A stretch of 64,000 nucleotides of DNA from Apoderus coryli (GCA_911728435.2 OU452205.1:8748260-8812259), one strand, 5' to 3'. Positions 1 through 11,214 are shown, numbered from the stretch's first letter. The notes: generated from the sequence alone by a model not told the origin. Translations and numbers: made by a program.

Positions 1-344
1 CACTCGCCATCGTTCTGTTCGACCTATAAAGGATTGTGCTTTTGTTTTTCTTATAAACAAACTTGATGCATTGAATGTATGTATGATATTATGTATTTCA
101 GTTATCATGATTAATTAGTTTTTCAAATAACTATAAACTTTGATTACTTAAAGTGACTCTACGTCCATCGAATGTTAAGAGAACGGACACACAACCAACC
201 GGAGGGCCGACGTAATAGATTACCACAGAACCCGAGAAGTTTGATAAAGAAGCACAAGGTGACTGTCACAAAACAAAACACAGTACTTCCGACATGCATA
301 CATGCCACTAACCTACGCACGTATTATATCCATTGTGCTAATTA
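1..344. other. AT-rich sequence, nothing recognised
   Basis: No coding pattern, repeat or RNA gene could be supported here. A short open frame begins near 172 but has no recognisable motif and is followed at once by a dispersed repeat. Confidence 0.5.
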
Positions 345-662
345 TACGTTTACCTTATGTAACTGGTCAAATTCGAAACGCAATTTTCTCGAGAACTATT
401 TTTCCCTTTTTATTGGCCTCTAAAACTTAGGTAATTCAACCATCTTACTATACTACTATAAAGGGTTCAAATTTCCAAAGGAATCTATTACTGTATAGAG
501 CATAAAAAGTGCTATTTAAGAATTTATAGTTATGTGTACCACCATCTCAGGGTTACTGCGATTTTAAACAAAAACAGTGGGTTCATCCTACGATTCCCCC
601 AAACTCATATACCAAAATTTAGCTCAATTGATTGAAGCGTTTAGGCGCTATAGTGGAAGAAT
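345..662 (-). repeat. Fragment of tRNA-containing dispersed repeat (family A)
   Basis: Two blocks match the full copies at 5.4-5.86 kb and 27.77-28.3 kb. One is the CGCAATTTTCTCGAGAA block near 380-397. The other is the stretch with CCCCCAAACTCATA and GCGTTTAGGCGCTATAGTGG near 596-655. Order and orientation agree with the 5.4 kb copy. The part carrying the tRNA-like segment is absent, so this is a truncated copy. Confidence 0.65.
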
Positions 663-2740
663 ACTTTCTCTTGAATATATTTAAATAAATATACAGAAAA
701 AACTGGTGGTGATTGAGAACTTTTATATAATACCTATTGAAATAATATGTGTTCTATTGCGTAGGAACGGGTTTACGTTGAGCTTAGGCACCTACCCCGG
801 CCGCCTTCTATCTGTTGTAGATAGGTAGGTATACTATCTGCACGACTTTCGTATGTATTTAATTATTTAATAATAATAGGAATAATATTTTGACTAGTAC
901 AAGTAAAGATTAGTGGTTGTTCTGCACAACTTGTTGCGGTAGCGGTAAGTAGTAATTAGGTAGTAATATTAATATTTATTCAATAGAAATAATTTTGTAT
1001 TTTATTTGTATTTGATTATGTATTGGATTTCGTAAAGTAGTGAATAATAATTATTAAAAATAAAAAAAAATAAGATTTACCTTACGAAACCCCTATTTTA
1101 ACGTGTTCCTTTTTACACACATTCATTTTTTACTTAGTGCCTACCTAATAAAATTACCCACGAGCCACCACTGCTATAGATATTATTATGAATGCATTGA
1201 CCATGTTTTGAATGATGATATTAAATTCAAACGGTTTAGAAAGGTATCAAAACTGTTCATTTGCAATAACTGGTATGCTGTAAAATGTAGGAATTACATT
1301 ATCTTCGATAGTGACAAGAAAGACTATTAATATTGGTATGATGAATAGAATATACGTCACCAAATGTCACATCGAGCGTATCAAATGTCGACTGATGATG
1401 CACTTAACGAATCTAATGCAATTTTATAAATAATTTAACGTACTAGTTCTATTATCATCTAAATATACATACTCGTTGCTCAAGTGCATATTCCTTGCAT
1501 ATTGGGTGTTGATGTTTTTTGCTATTTTTGTATTATATGCACTTCCATAAATTATATTTTCTATCCAGCGCAGCGTAACGAATTTCTCTTATATACACAC
1601 ACACACTAAAGTGTTTTTTTTTCTAATAAAATGCATCTCGTTATTTTTTGTCAAGATTGTATCAAGATGTTTGAACTATTTTTCAATTGAGATCTCGATA
1701 TAATGATGTGTTAGGAATTTAAATCGTAGCATATTTAAATTTGATCATTAGATACGCTTAATATTATGCACAAATCAATTTATTTCACATTAGAATCATA
1801 AAATGGTTCAAAAATGAAAACTAACTGCACATTAAGTACTTAATTATTACCCTACCTGCTTACTGTCACTTTAATTACAGTACAAAAAAAAATTAGGAAC
1901 TAAAAACAGTATTATCGATATAATTTACGCATAATTTCTTTACTTAAATACGTAGTTAACTTCATTTTGTTTATAAAAGGGAGTAGGTACTTATAATCGA
2001 TGAGTAGAATCTTTGGCATAGAATAATATTGGAAGGCCGCCCGACAAAAAGTGGTAAAACGTGTCTTCTAGTAGTAAGATAGTGGCCGTTGGTGTAACAA
2101 ACGCAGTGTGTAACACACATAGTCATGATAAAGAACTAATCTTCAGAATATTTGTTTGATGACAACAAAATCCGTTAAAGTTGTTTTACAAGTATTGCAG
2201 TGGATTGGTGCAAAGCTAAACAAATGCATCAAATTGGTGGACGCTGGCATCTGGCTCAATATAGCGATTTATAGACATTTTGTGGCTGCACGGGGAGCAG
2301 CGCAAAACACACAGTATTTCGGCTAGTATTTCGAAATGTGCGCGGCTTTGTATACCGAATGCTATTCTTTTACTTAGTTTTTAAAATATGGATTCAATTG
2401 AGTATTTACAAACTCGTAGTTTTTGTTCCTTGATGTCGAAAAAAAAATTGAAATTAAAGAATTCCATCGACACCACAAATAAGTATTGAAGTTAGTGGTT
2501 CAAGTAGGAATAAAACGTGCAAACGCCAGTTTAATTATAGAATATAAGCTACTAAAGCTACTGGTTCAACAGACTTGGAACTGTTAAGCCAAAACATTAA
2601 ATGGCAACAAGGAACACAATAGCATATTGTTTCTAATACGGCGAGTCTGACATTGTTGGTTGTAAACAAGAATTTTGAGATAATTTCTTACAAACAATTT
2701 CAACCAAAATATAATTGATAGAAAATCATAATCGCATCCT
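663..2740. other. AT-rich intergenic sequence
   Basis: About 2 kb with no open frame showing a recognisable domain. It has poly-A/T runs and a short CA run near 1593-1607. I see no gene or complete element. Confidence 0.5.
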
Positions 2741-3512
2741 AATTTCACCCTAATGTACTTAGTAAACAGTCTTGTGACGGATTGCAAAATGAGGGGGGAA
2801 GAGAATACTACAAAGTCCCGGAAATACAAACTGCTGGTTTCTGTTTATAGGGTAGGGATCGGGCGCCCACTTGTGGGACAGTCATGGTTACCCCACTCGG
2901 CCAAGGGACTCGTTGCATCTGCCTCACCCATAACATGAATTTTATAAGAAATCGCTCTTGTATTCCCGTTATTTTTATTTGCTTCCTTCAGCCACGAGGA
3001 GTTGCCAAGCGAAGAATATTTTTAAAACAACATTGAGGAAATTTTTTAACGAGTAACGCCTTTTACAGCATCAACGAATTCATTTCTTCATTGTAGTATA
3101 TTCGTGATTTCTTGTTTTTATTGTAATTATTTATTTTTAACGAGTTATGTGTTCTTTTTGACATCGTTGTGGAATAATGTTTGTTATTTTATTGTTCATT
3201 GTCTTAGTATTATTAATATTATTATTTTATGACGCATCTATGTACAACAAAGGTTGTATATCTTAAGTCTAATAAAGAGAGTACATTCCGAAATTAAAAG
3301 AAATGAGTGTTATGATCTTAAGTAAAACTGCGTTTCCCATGTTCTATTTAAAATATATATTATTGTATTATATTTATAGTAAAAAATGGCAAACATTTTA
3401 TTACTCAATGACAAGCTACAAAAAAAATCCCAAAAGTAAATTCAACGTGCGAAGCCCTTTATGTACACGTATTAGTAACTATTTCTGCTAATATACAATA
3501 TTTCTTCTAATA
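2741..3512. other. Unassigned stretch with a small GC-richer island
   Basis: Positions about 2845-2935 are clearly more GC-rich than their surroundings and lie in a 61-codon open frame. No family was recognised. It could be the edge of an old element or a fragment of an exon. The rest, up to the mariner at 3515, is AT-rich with TATT repeats. Confidence 0.3.
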
Positions 3513-3514
3513 TA

Positions 3515-4244
3515 CGAGGCATGTTTTTTAAGTAAGTACCGTTTTGGAATTAAAAAAAACACGTGCAAAGATATCGCAATAATTTTATTTTTACATGAAA
3601 GCCTGTACCTTAATCTACTTTTCTACATAATTTCCGTGAATATTGAGGCACTTGTCATAACGTGGCACCAGTTTTTGAATACCCTCCTCATAAAATTCTG
3701 CCGCCTGACTTGTTAACCACTGTGCAGTGCATTGACTTTCCTTGAGCGGTACCACAATGAAGGTGAAGATTTTTTAGACCAAATTGTTACTGGGGACGAA
3801 ACAGCAATACTCCTTTTCTGTCCCAAAAAACTGTGCACATGATTTTCCGGGCAGAAATTGTTTGCATAAACTTCACTCTTTTGGGTGATGATGAATGTCG
3901 CCATTCCATGGATTGTTGTTTCGATTCTGGTGTGACGTATGCCACCCATGTTTCGTCACCAGTAACAATTTGGTCTAAAAAATCTTCACCTTCAATGTGG
4001 TACCGCTCAAGGAAAGTCAACGCACTGCACAGTGGTTAAAAAGTCAGGCGGCAGAATTTTATGAGGAGGGTATTCAAATAGTGGTGGCACGTTAACAAGT
4101 GCCTCAATATTCACGGAAATTATGTAGAAAAGTAGATTAAGGTACAGGCTTTCATGTAAAAATAGTAAAAATAAAATTATTGCGATATCTTTGCACGTCT
4201 TTTTTTTAATTCCAAAACGGTACTTACTTAAAAAACATGCCTCG
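3515..4244. mobile_element. Foldback derivative of a mariner transposon
   Basis: The 730-bp element starts CGAGGCATG, ends CATGCCTCG, and is flanked by TA on both sides (3513-3514, 4245-4246), the mariner target. Its inverted repeats are not short TIRs. The left arm (about 3515-3804) is nearly the reverse complement of the right arm (about 3950-4244), leaving only about 145 bp of unpaired loop. Each arm holds the terminus, the end of a mariner transposase (EEGIQKLVPRYDKCLN in the left arm), then, joined in inverted sense, a piece around the first catalytic Asp. The loop continues the transposase after that Asp. The element cannot encode a whole transposase and would be mobile only in trans, if at all. 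Confidence 0.85.
3787..4020 (-). pseudogene. Mariner transposase fragment spanning the foldback loop
   Basis: The 77-codon minus-strand frame reads from the right arm through the loop into the left arm. It contains TGDETWV, the segment with the first Asp of the mariner D,D34D triad, followed by YVTPESKQQSMEWRH and FWDRKGVLL, all typical of insect mariners. The reading leaves transposase sequence just after FWDRKGVLL, where the left arm begins, so the second and third catalytic Asp are missing. There is no N-terminal helix-turn-helix. Family assignment is secure; a function is very unlikely. Confidence 0.85.
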
Positions 4245-4246
4245 TA

Positions 4247-5394
4247 TAATCAACCTCAATCTAAGACTGCGACTGCAGCGGCCGCGAAGAAAACTGACAG
4301 TAAGCGACGGACGATCGCAGCTCTGTCGCCTCGAGGACCCGTAGCTCTAGACATTAAATGATCCAATATCTGCAGCGATTTCTTAAGGCTACGCAAGAGG
4401 CAATATAAAAGATTGATTGATGATGAAGTTTTTTTTTTAAATAATTTCATATATAGGTAAAATAAGTTTTCATAAGTATTTTCTAATATCTATTAATTTT
4501 TAAACCAACTAAATTATATTTAGGGATAGACATAACCCGGTAAAATAAGCAATTTAACATTATATTTAATAGTAGAAAACCGTTTAACTTTTTGATATAA
4601 TATCGCAAATTGCATCTTTCTCCGAGTAAATGAATATGCGCGCTTTCTTTATAACATATAGCTAACATGACTACAATTTGTCGACACTTAGGCATCAATT
4701 TAATAATTAATTTTGACATTTTATATGCTCTTAAGTAAAATTCTTCTGTATATCCATTTAATTTACAATTATTAAAATAGAAAAATTATTGTTCTTTTAG
4801 TGGCTTTAGTATTTATGCCTAATTATTTTGTTACTTAGGTAAAGATGCTGTACGTAAACAAAACAAGTTTGTGAAAGCATTGTAGTTATTTTATTTTGGT
4901 TATATTTAAAAAACAATCATTGTTTACTATACACATTAAAGATGACCGTCTTTAACACTTCCCTAAATAACCACATAATATATGAATAGATGCGATTTTT
5001 TCGGATTCAAAAATTAGAAGCGATGAATTGATTGATTGCACTTTAGAGAGAAAATTCTCTGACCGTCTTATTACTTTTCAAATTGCGAAAAACTTGAAAA
5101 ATAATTCGAACATAATCTACATTTGATTTTATTTGGATAACTTTTAGCGAGATATCGTGTATTACACGATTACCAATATTTGTAACATGGATTGTAAGAT
5201 AAACTTGACAAATAATACATCAAAATTTAGGAAATTTTAGGAACTCAAAAATCAAAAATAATATATAGGGTCGTCTATATAAAAAAGGAGTTTGGGAAAG
5301 GGTACGAACATCTATACACCGTGTAAAAACTGCCTATTGTAATTTCTACGGTAAAAAAGTGCCTAAAGAAAGCTTTTACTAAAATTAATCATCT
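4247..5394. other. AT-rich sequence, nothing recognised
   Basis: A short GC-rich patch (about 4262-4350) lies just right of the mariner. The rest is AT-rich. No conserved coding motif was seen on either strand. Confidence 0.45.
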
Positions 5395-5862
5395 TTATTA
5401 ATAAAGAAATAGGTAGTGTCACCTCAAAACTTTCGGGGCTAATACTAACTACTAACCTAACAAACTAACTACATTATTCAAAAATCAGAAAAAGAAAGTA
5501 TTACCAAAGCTGGGATTCGAACCCTAAGCCTTCCGCATGAGAAGCGAACGCCCTACCAATGATGCCACAGGAATCTGGTAACAAATATTGTATTTTCATT
5601 GTAATAATATAGGTTCCACCTACCTAACTCGTGAAATTTTAAACGCAATTTTCTCGAGAATTATGGGGACAAATATCAAAAGTAACCTATCGCGGTAAAG
5701 CAGCTAAAAAATGCTTTAAAATCATGTACCCCTACCTCTCCCACAGGGCTCAAGCGATTTCAACCAAAATCTAATGGCTTCATCCTAGGACTCCCCCAAA
5801 CTCATACACCAAGATTTAGATCAATTGGTTAAAGCGTTTAGGCGCTATCGTGGAAGAATACA
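5395..5862 (-). repeat. Family A dispersed repeat, near full-length copy
   Basis: Read on the minus strand, this matches the plus-strand copy at 27.77-28.3 kb over both flanks of a tRNA-like segment. Shared blocks are the GCGCCTAAACGCTT start, the TGAGTTTGGGGGA block, a CCTGTGGGAGAG-type block, TTCTCGAGAAAATTGCG, the tRNA-like part (5502-5571), a stretch with GTAGTTAGTTTGTTAGGTTAGT, and a final GAAAGTTTTGAGGTGACAC near 5417-5436. No terminal inverted repeats or coding capacity were seen. It could be a SINE-like retroposon with an internal rather than 5' tRNA region, or a non-autonomous element that captured a tRNA. Confidence 0.7.
5502..5571 (-). other. tRNA-Ala-like segment inside family A repeat
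   Basis: On the minus strand there is an A-box-like TGGCATCATTGGTAG, an anticodon-arm-like TTCGC-TTCTCAT-GCGGA that pairs, and a perfect B box GGTTCGAATCC. Spacing fits a tRNA of about 70 nt. The central part resembles insect tRNA-Ala. The anticodon would read CTC here but TGC in the 28.1 kb copy, and the acceptor stem pairs poorly, so I read it as tRNA-derived repeat sequence and not a working gene. Confidence 0.6.
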
Positions 5863-6318
5863 TACAGAAACACTCACACGACTTAGCCTACGTTAAAATG
5901 ACTTCATCCACGTTCGTTATGGAGACATCTCTGTTTTTAGGTTTATTTTTAAATACTTTCTGGAACTTGATGTATTTTTTCATTAAGAATGTGAACCTGT
6001 ATAAAAATCTTGAAAACATTAATTTTAGTTCGTATGACTTTTCTGATAGAGTAGATGTTATGATTTAATTTAATACTTTGTATATTTGTTTGAGTTTGAT
6101 TTTTTATAGTTGTAATTTTTAAATAATACTCTGTAGATAGTTTGATTGGATATAATGATTGTTAATAGTTTTGAATAGTGAGATTGTCAAAATAAAAATA
6201 GCTTGACAAAAATAGTAAAATAACGGCAGTATTTAATAGAAAATATCACAGTTTTAATACAGCAATAACAGTAGACGTTGTGCGGACTCCGAATATTTGT
6301 ACACCTATTAGTACCTAC
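5863..6318. other. AT-rich sequence, nothing recognised
   Basis: A 72-codon open frame (5850-6068) starts inside the repeat and has no recognisable domain. I treat it as chance. Confidence 0.45.
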
Positions 6319-6345
6319 GTTATGAGGACCTGGTCCCTATAACGT
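6319..6345. repeat. Near-perfect palindrome CGTTATGAGGACC / GGTCCCTATAACG
   Basis: The 27-bp inverted repeat is centred on 6332. Related GAGGACC-type palindromes recur at about 6645-6657 and 6729-6757, so this may be one end of a small unrecognised palindromic element of about 440 bp. Confidence 0.55.
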
Positions 6346-6639
6346 TCAATTTACCTACCGTCTTAAAAACACAGACGCGCTAGCATATGCGATATTTAAA
6401 CGACGTTGGTGGGACAAGCTCATTTTAAATTTGATTTCAGAAATAGCATAAAACAAAATTGTTTCAGCTTTGGGTTTGAAATAACCAAAATAATAGAAAC
6501 ACACACAAACTGTTGTCCTCACAAAGATATTAAAGTCCGATTGATAAACACATGCTTAATATACTCTTTTCGACCGCAGTGCCCCGTCAGTGAATTTGAC
6601 CAAAAATGAAGTAGGTAACTAAGCAATCCGCAGTAACAA

Positions 6640-6770
6640 TACGTTAAGAGGACCTCATACAAATTTTAGTTCTTGGTACCCCCTGCACCCCCATAATGCG
6701 TAGAATGGCCTAATAAGGTCCAAACGTTATGAAGACCGAAACGGGGTCCTCATAAAGAAATTTGTCCCGT
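6640..6770. repeat. Second cluster of GAGGACC palindromes
   Basis: Contains AAGAGGACCTCATAC (about 6645) and an inverted pair GTTATGAAGACCG / CGGGGTCCTCATAA (about 6729-6757). These share the GTTATGAGGACC core with 6319-6345. A similar core, CGTTATGAGGTCCTC, occurs alone at about 45363. The nature of the repeat is unknown. Confidence 0.4.
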
Positions 6771-6814
6771 CGATGGAAAACTGGCGATTGTCCCCACAAC
6801 GTACCCTAAGTCCA

Positions 6815-6900
6815 CTCACACACAGAGAGACACACACAGACAGACAGACTTCCTGGAACTGGAAATGGTCTTAATCGTCTCAAGGAATTTCAAAATGCTT
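6815..6900 (-). repeat. Family B repeat block (CA-rich)
   Basis: On the minus strand it reads GAGACGATTAAGACCATTT and then GTCTGTCTGTGTGTG. The same block occurs on the plus strand at 49.40-49.50 kb and 58.92-59.03 kb. At 58.9 kb it runs straight into family A, so blocks B and A may be parts of one longer element. Confidence 0.55.
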
Positions 6901-7601
6901 TATTACTCGCTACTAGAAGTTCTTGATTCAAAATAATCCATAAATAGAGACCAAGAAGGACTGCAGTTTGTCCAGTCTTCTTTTGGTTGTAATGGAAAGA
7001 CACAACTATTACTTCCCAATGTACCAAACACATTAAAAATACGTTGAGACTATGCAAGGAAGACAGTCTTGATGGCATCGCTTGGTCTACAATTACAATT
7101 TATATTCTATTTGATGCCCAGCCCGTAACCTCGACTGGCACACACACGACCGTATGTGAAACGCGGTCGCAACCCTTGTTTGAGAGTTCATGAAACTGAA
7201 TAGCCGGTAGCTCATCTAAGTTGTAGAAGGAAAACTATAAATGGTCATGCGTGATAAATGCATTCTTGTGTTGAAATGGCACAATGAGTCTGTGAAAGCT
7301 AAAGTAGGATGTAAATAAAAAAATATTGGTTTGCTAACAAATGTCAGTTTATATACATATAAGAACCAAAACTCCTATGATTTTCAATGGAAATACCAGA
7401 AAGAATAAATTTTTATTAGAAAGTAGTCCATCTTACTGCAGGGAATTTATTATTGTTGGAAAGAAACTACTATCGAGTCCAATAAATTTCGATTTTTATA
7501 CTTTTTGCAACTTATTAGTTGTCTTCGACTCAAAGCTTAGTTTTTTGGAGCACATATCAATCAAAACAGCCCAAGCGAATCAGACCTATGGGTTCATTAT
7601 G

Positions 7602-7670
7602 AGAGTTTTTAGTGCAAAAATATTATTAAAACCCCTAGTGTGTTAATAATATTTCTGCACCAAAAACTCT
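7602..7670. repeat. Inverted duplication inside the LINE
   Basis: Arms 7602-7629 and 7643-7670 are reverse complements at 26 of 28 positions, around a 13-bp spacer. They lie where the LINE coding frame is broken, between the FDSKLSF motif and the AYIRPKLEYG motif. Confidence 0.8.
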
Positions 7671-7838
7671 ATTTAATGCTTACATTCGTCCAAAGCTTGA
7701 GTACGGTTGCTTAATATGGTATCCATTTTATGATATTCATAAAAATGCAGTTGATAAAATAAAAAGAAAATTCCTTAAACATCTTCCGGAAGAGAGGTTG
7801 ACTATAATGTATTACTAACTAGATTTGATGTACAGAGT

Positions 7839-8117
7839 TTGGAAACCAGGAGAATAATAAATTCTATTGAGTTCTTATACAAAGTTTTCCATGGAAAGGT
7901 TGAGTGTTCGGAATTGCTTATGAAAATAAATATTAACGTTCCAAGAACAGAAGCTAGGTACAACTCAACTTTTCAAATTGCGAGAGCTAGGACGAATGTA
8001 CTGCTACGTTCTCCTGTGAACATAATCTGCAGTAATTATAACTCAGTTTGCGCGGACTATGACATTTTTGCTTGTGAAATGATTCTGGGGATTGCTGACC
8101 GGCACTTTAGTAGTTGA
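7839..8117 (+). pseudogene. LINE ORF2 C-terminal remnant
   Basis: The 92-codon open frame is in the position of the extreme C-terminus of a LINE ORF2, after the RT domain, and ends about 190 bp before the ATT tail. Its text (LYKVFHGKVECSELL, then NVPRTEARYNSTF) fits the usual C-terminal layout: a helical stretch followed by the N-V/T-P-R-x-R segment. The start methionine is only the first in the fragment and has no meaning as an initiation site. Confidence 0.65.
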
Positions 8118-8310
8118 AATAAGGCACCGTCCTTTCTGTTTTTTCTTTTGGAATTGTTATTGAATTAATATTTATTTGTTAATGTATATTGTTTATTGAT
8201 TTAAGTTAATGGAATTGGATTATTATTTTATTTTAAATTTATATTGTTTTTTCCTGTAATGGGTTTTATACTGTTGGGCAAATAAAGGCTATTATTATTA
8301 TTATATTGTT

Positions 8311-8933
8311 ATAAATGATGATTTATGATGAGGTTAGCTAAGGCCGTGAAACACTAAAAACTAACAAGGATAATTACATTAAAATTTATTGGTATCGGCG
8401 GTAGTTTCTTCTCAATAATAACAGCTAATTTTATTTATTTAGTTGCCTGTAACAATAATAAAATTGAAATACACTTAACACTAATAAGTCAAATAACAAC
8501 CTACTTCTACTAACAAGTGTATTAAAAAAAAGTGGCCCGCCACTGACCACCGGTACTACTTGAACAAGTGAGTAGCTCGCGGGCACTATTAAATAAGAGA
8601 GTTTTGAAATTGTCTCTTATTGATTTATAGTAGCCGACTGCAAAACAATTGGTATAGGTAAAATTTCAAAAAACAAAAGAAAAAAAAATGGTAACTCGAA
8701 CTGCATAATGTGGAATTCCTTATCGAGTTCTATATTAGGTGATCATTAAGTTTGACACCTGGTGTAATGCTTGTGCCGGACACATGATTTAGTACATCCT
8801 TTCAAACTTGGTCAATTGTTAAAATGGCAAATCTTATAATTTGAATTGTGTGGTGACATTTTGTGCTTGCATTTCTTTTATGCATTATTCTTATTTCTAT
8901 TTAATTTCCAGTTTTATACTACATACACACATA
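8311..8933. other. AT-rich sequence, nothing recognised
   Basis: A slightly GC-richer stretch near 8530-8590 holds no coding or RNA signature that I can see. Confidence 0.45.
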
Positions 8934-9692
8934 CAGTGAGGACCAAAAGTCACGCATAAATTGGATAAAATTTGAACGACAGTTTTTTTGGTAGAAATGA
9001 TCACACTTTTTGTTGTTGTAACAGAAAAGTATATAGGGTCGATTGTGTAGTAGATTTTTGATTCCTAATAGTTTACTTTGTCCACACGTTTTACCTCTAT
9101 TAAAAAATGTGTTTTTTATTTTAAATGCATTCCAAGGAATTTCAAGACAGGGGTTGAATAGTGACACTTATTGAAATGGGACATTCTAAGAAAGATGTGT
9201 CGATAACCATAAGCGGTATTTAGTACTCTGATATCTGGAAAATAGTCCAGATCACGTCGCCATCCCATTACAATCCCCAATCACGTTCGATTTGTTGTTC
9301 AATTAGCCCGTAGAAATCCTACCATTACAGACATCAATTTCAGGAGGCGCATTAAAATCAATTAACTGGTCAAACCATTAGAAGAGCCGTAGACCTTTAA
9401 GAGTTTTGAAACTTACCAATGATTACAAGGTTACTCGTTTGAATTGGTGCCGTGAACACCGAAACTGGGGTTTGGATAAATGGCAGAATTTCATGTTTTC
9501 GGATGCAACTAGAGTTGGTTAAGGATCTTGGAGTTCCGTCAATCTAGAGCCGCTAGTTACGGACACGCTCTGCCATTTCAAGGTGGCAGTGCATTGTTTT
9601 GGGGCGGCAGACGGCATAATGGGGAATAATCGGGAAATTTTAACTCTTATCCGTGGCAACAACTATACATTGATTCCGTGTTAAACCAAGTT

Positions 9693-10105
9693 GTTTGTTT
9701 ATAGAGAGGCGCTGTAGGAGTAAAATGTTTGTTTATCCTTGGAGCGCCCAGCCTACTACAAGGAACGTACATACCCAAGCGGGGTCTACATAGCGCCAAT
9801 AAATATGTGCATATCCATTAAAGGGTATTTTAATATATATACATATATATCGAACACAACTTACAGTGAAATATGCAAATATTTATTAAATGTATAAAAT
9901 AAAACTTACGGAAACTTCTGAAAACATAAACATGAAACAAATTGACATGAAGAAAAAAAACAGAGCCCACCTACCTAAAAGCGTTATAACTCGACACTGT
10001 CGCTATGACCTCTCAAGCCAAACTAACAGTTTACGTGACTGTTTTCAAGCAAACACGCTTTTGTCTGTTTTCTTTTATTCCTGAAATATGAAGGAAAATA
10101 AAGAA
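9693..10105. other. Unidentified insertion inside the Tc1 relic
   Basis: Tc1 transposase text stops near 9690 and resumes near 10110. The roughly 410 bp between has no transposase text. It holds an ATATAT run (about 9832-9850) and a GAGAGGCGCTG / GGAGCGCCC pair near 9703-9750. No clear terminal repeats or target duplication were seen, so its identity is open. Confidence 0.4.
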
Positions 10106-10120
10106 CTGGGCATATGGACA

Positions 10121-10468
10121 TAGGCATTCAAGGGTTAAGGACGACAACGCGACTTCCCATTGCGCACAACCGTTCGTTGACTTTAAGGAAACCGCGAATA
10201 TTGTTTGTTTACGGTAGCCACCGCAGTCTCTAGATCTAAATCCGATCGAACGTACATGGGACATATTGAAAACAAGAGTTTGTTAATAACATCTGGGTTA
10301 CGCGGCCCTTCCAGATCTTATCCATGCCGCCACCGTTATTTGGGCGAATATTACTCAGCAACTTATAAAAACAATCTCATTGAAAGTGTGCACCGAAGAA
10401 TAGAAGCTTGCATACAGAAAGAGGAGGGCCAACTGAACATTAGTTATCTTGTCGAAACTTTTTTATAG
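10121..10468 (+). pseudogene. Tc1-like transposase C-terminal half
   Basis: This segment keeps the last two catalytic positions: the Asp in KDDNATSHCA and the Glu in LDLNPIERTWD, 34 residues apart, with PPQS before the latter. The expected Trp of the WPPxSPD motif is a stop codon (TAG). The tail runs through ERRIEACIQ-like text to the stop at 10466-10468. It is non-functional because it is cut off from the first catalytic Asp by an insertion and stops. Confidence 0.7.
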
Positions 10469-10639
10469 TCAAAACTTAATTTAGCCTAAATTAAAAATAA
10501 TTTGTTAGATTAAATTTATTTAGATTTTTAATTCTGTAAAAAATCTTTGCTAAATTTGTTCTATGCTTTATTTAGATAACTATTAATAATTAGAAGTAAG
10601 CTTTGTTTGTTTTTATTAAACATGTTTATTTTGTAAAAT

Positions 10640-11045
10640 TTGGCGTGATATAATATGTTGATGAGTATATTTTGTTGAAGCCAATTGAATCTTCCTGAAA
10701 GTTGAAGTTATGTGCATTTGGAAATATACGACATAAATCGGCAATCAATTTATTCCCTAAAAATTTTCATTATTTGTCATATTCATTACAATTTCGCAAC
10801 ACTCAACTCGACGATCTGGATCATATTCGGTTAGTTCACGTTTAGTTGATTTTCCAATATTGTTATTCAGTGTTATTTCCTAAGCCGGTTTATTAGGATT
10901 TTCTTCAATACAAAACGACGTTTAATTGCCCATTCTGGGAAACTGGAGGTCGACCAGCTCTATGAAGATCTCTGCTTCTCTAATTTTCTTTGCAATTCTG
11001 CTTACTGTCGACTGAGATATCCAAATTCTGTGTCAGGATATGAAA
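10640..11045 (-). pseudogene. IS630/Tc1-like transposase scrap
   Basis: Minus-strand text includes WISQSTVSRIAKKI (about 11027-10985), a helix-turn-helix-like segment, then EYDPDRRVECCEIVMNMTN (about 10835-10775). The latter is in the position of the D-x-x-R-R-x-x-F-C-x-x motif that precedes the first catalytic Asp in IS630-like transposases with a DUF4817-type N-terminus. The following text is eroded. Relationship to the copies at 16.2-17.0 kb is probable but was not aligned. Confidence 0.4.
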
Positions 11046-11214
11046 TTTATTACTAAAGACATTATTTTTGGCAATCACAAAACAACTTAATTAAAGCTGT
11101 TTGGACAGAGGTCAAAAATCATCTTATTCGTAGTAACGCGCGGAATATTTTAGGATGATTCTGATTGGTAAAGTGACATGGCGTAACTCGGGGCAAGTCT
11201 ACAGGCACAACCCT

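Larger units (their letters stand above)
7490..8310 (+). mobile_element. LINE 3' end (RT C-terminus, 3' UTR, ATT tail)
   Basis: The fragment starts in the region after the RT palm and runs to the element's 3' end. Frame-broken coding text includes VFDSKLSFLEHI (the conserved post-YADD motif), AYIRPKLEYGCLIWYPF and a C-terminal stretch ending at 8117. The 3' UTR ends in AATAAAGGC followed by ATT repeats (about 8283-8308). It is inactive: 5'-truncated, frameshifted, and carrying an internal inverted duplication at 7602-7670. By motif it belongs to the CR1/Jockey-type LINEs; the clade cannot be fixed from this part. Confidence 0.75.
8934..10470 (+). mobile_element. Degenerate Tc1-like transposon, split by an insertion
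   Basis: The left end at about 8934 has TACAGTGAGGACCAAAAGT, a Tc1-type terminus. Transposase text follows on the plus strand with many stops and shifts: IEMGHSKKDVS (helix-turn-helix region, about 9172), VQLARRNPTITDI (about 9298), LNWCREHRNWG then FSDATR in place of FTDES (about 9436-9510). After an unrelated stretch come VKDDNATSHCA (second catalytic Asp, about 10135) and SLDLNPIERTWD (catalytic Glu, about 10222-10260). Thirty-four residues separate the second Asp from the Glu, giving DD34E. No matching right terminus was found. Confidence 0.75.

Noticed and set aside
3833..4039. Plus-strand open frame in the mariner as a separate gene
   Set aside because: It is the antisense of the transposase fragment, kept open by the inverted repeats.
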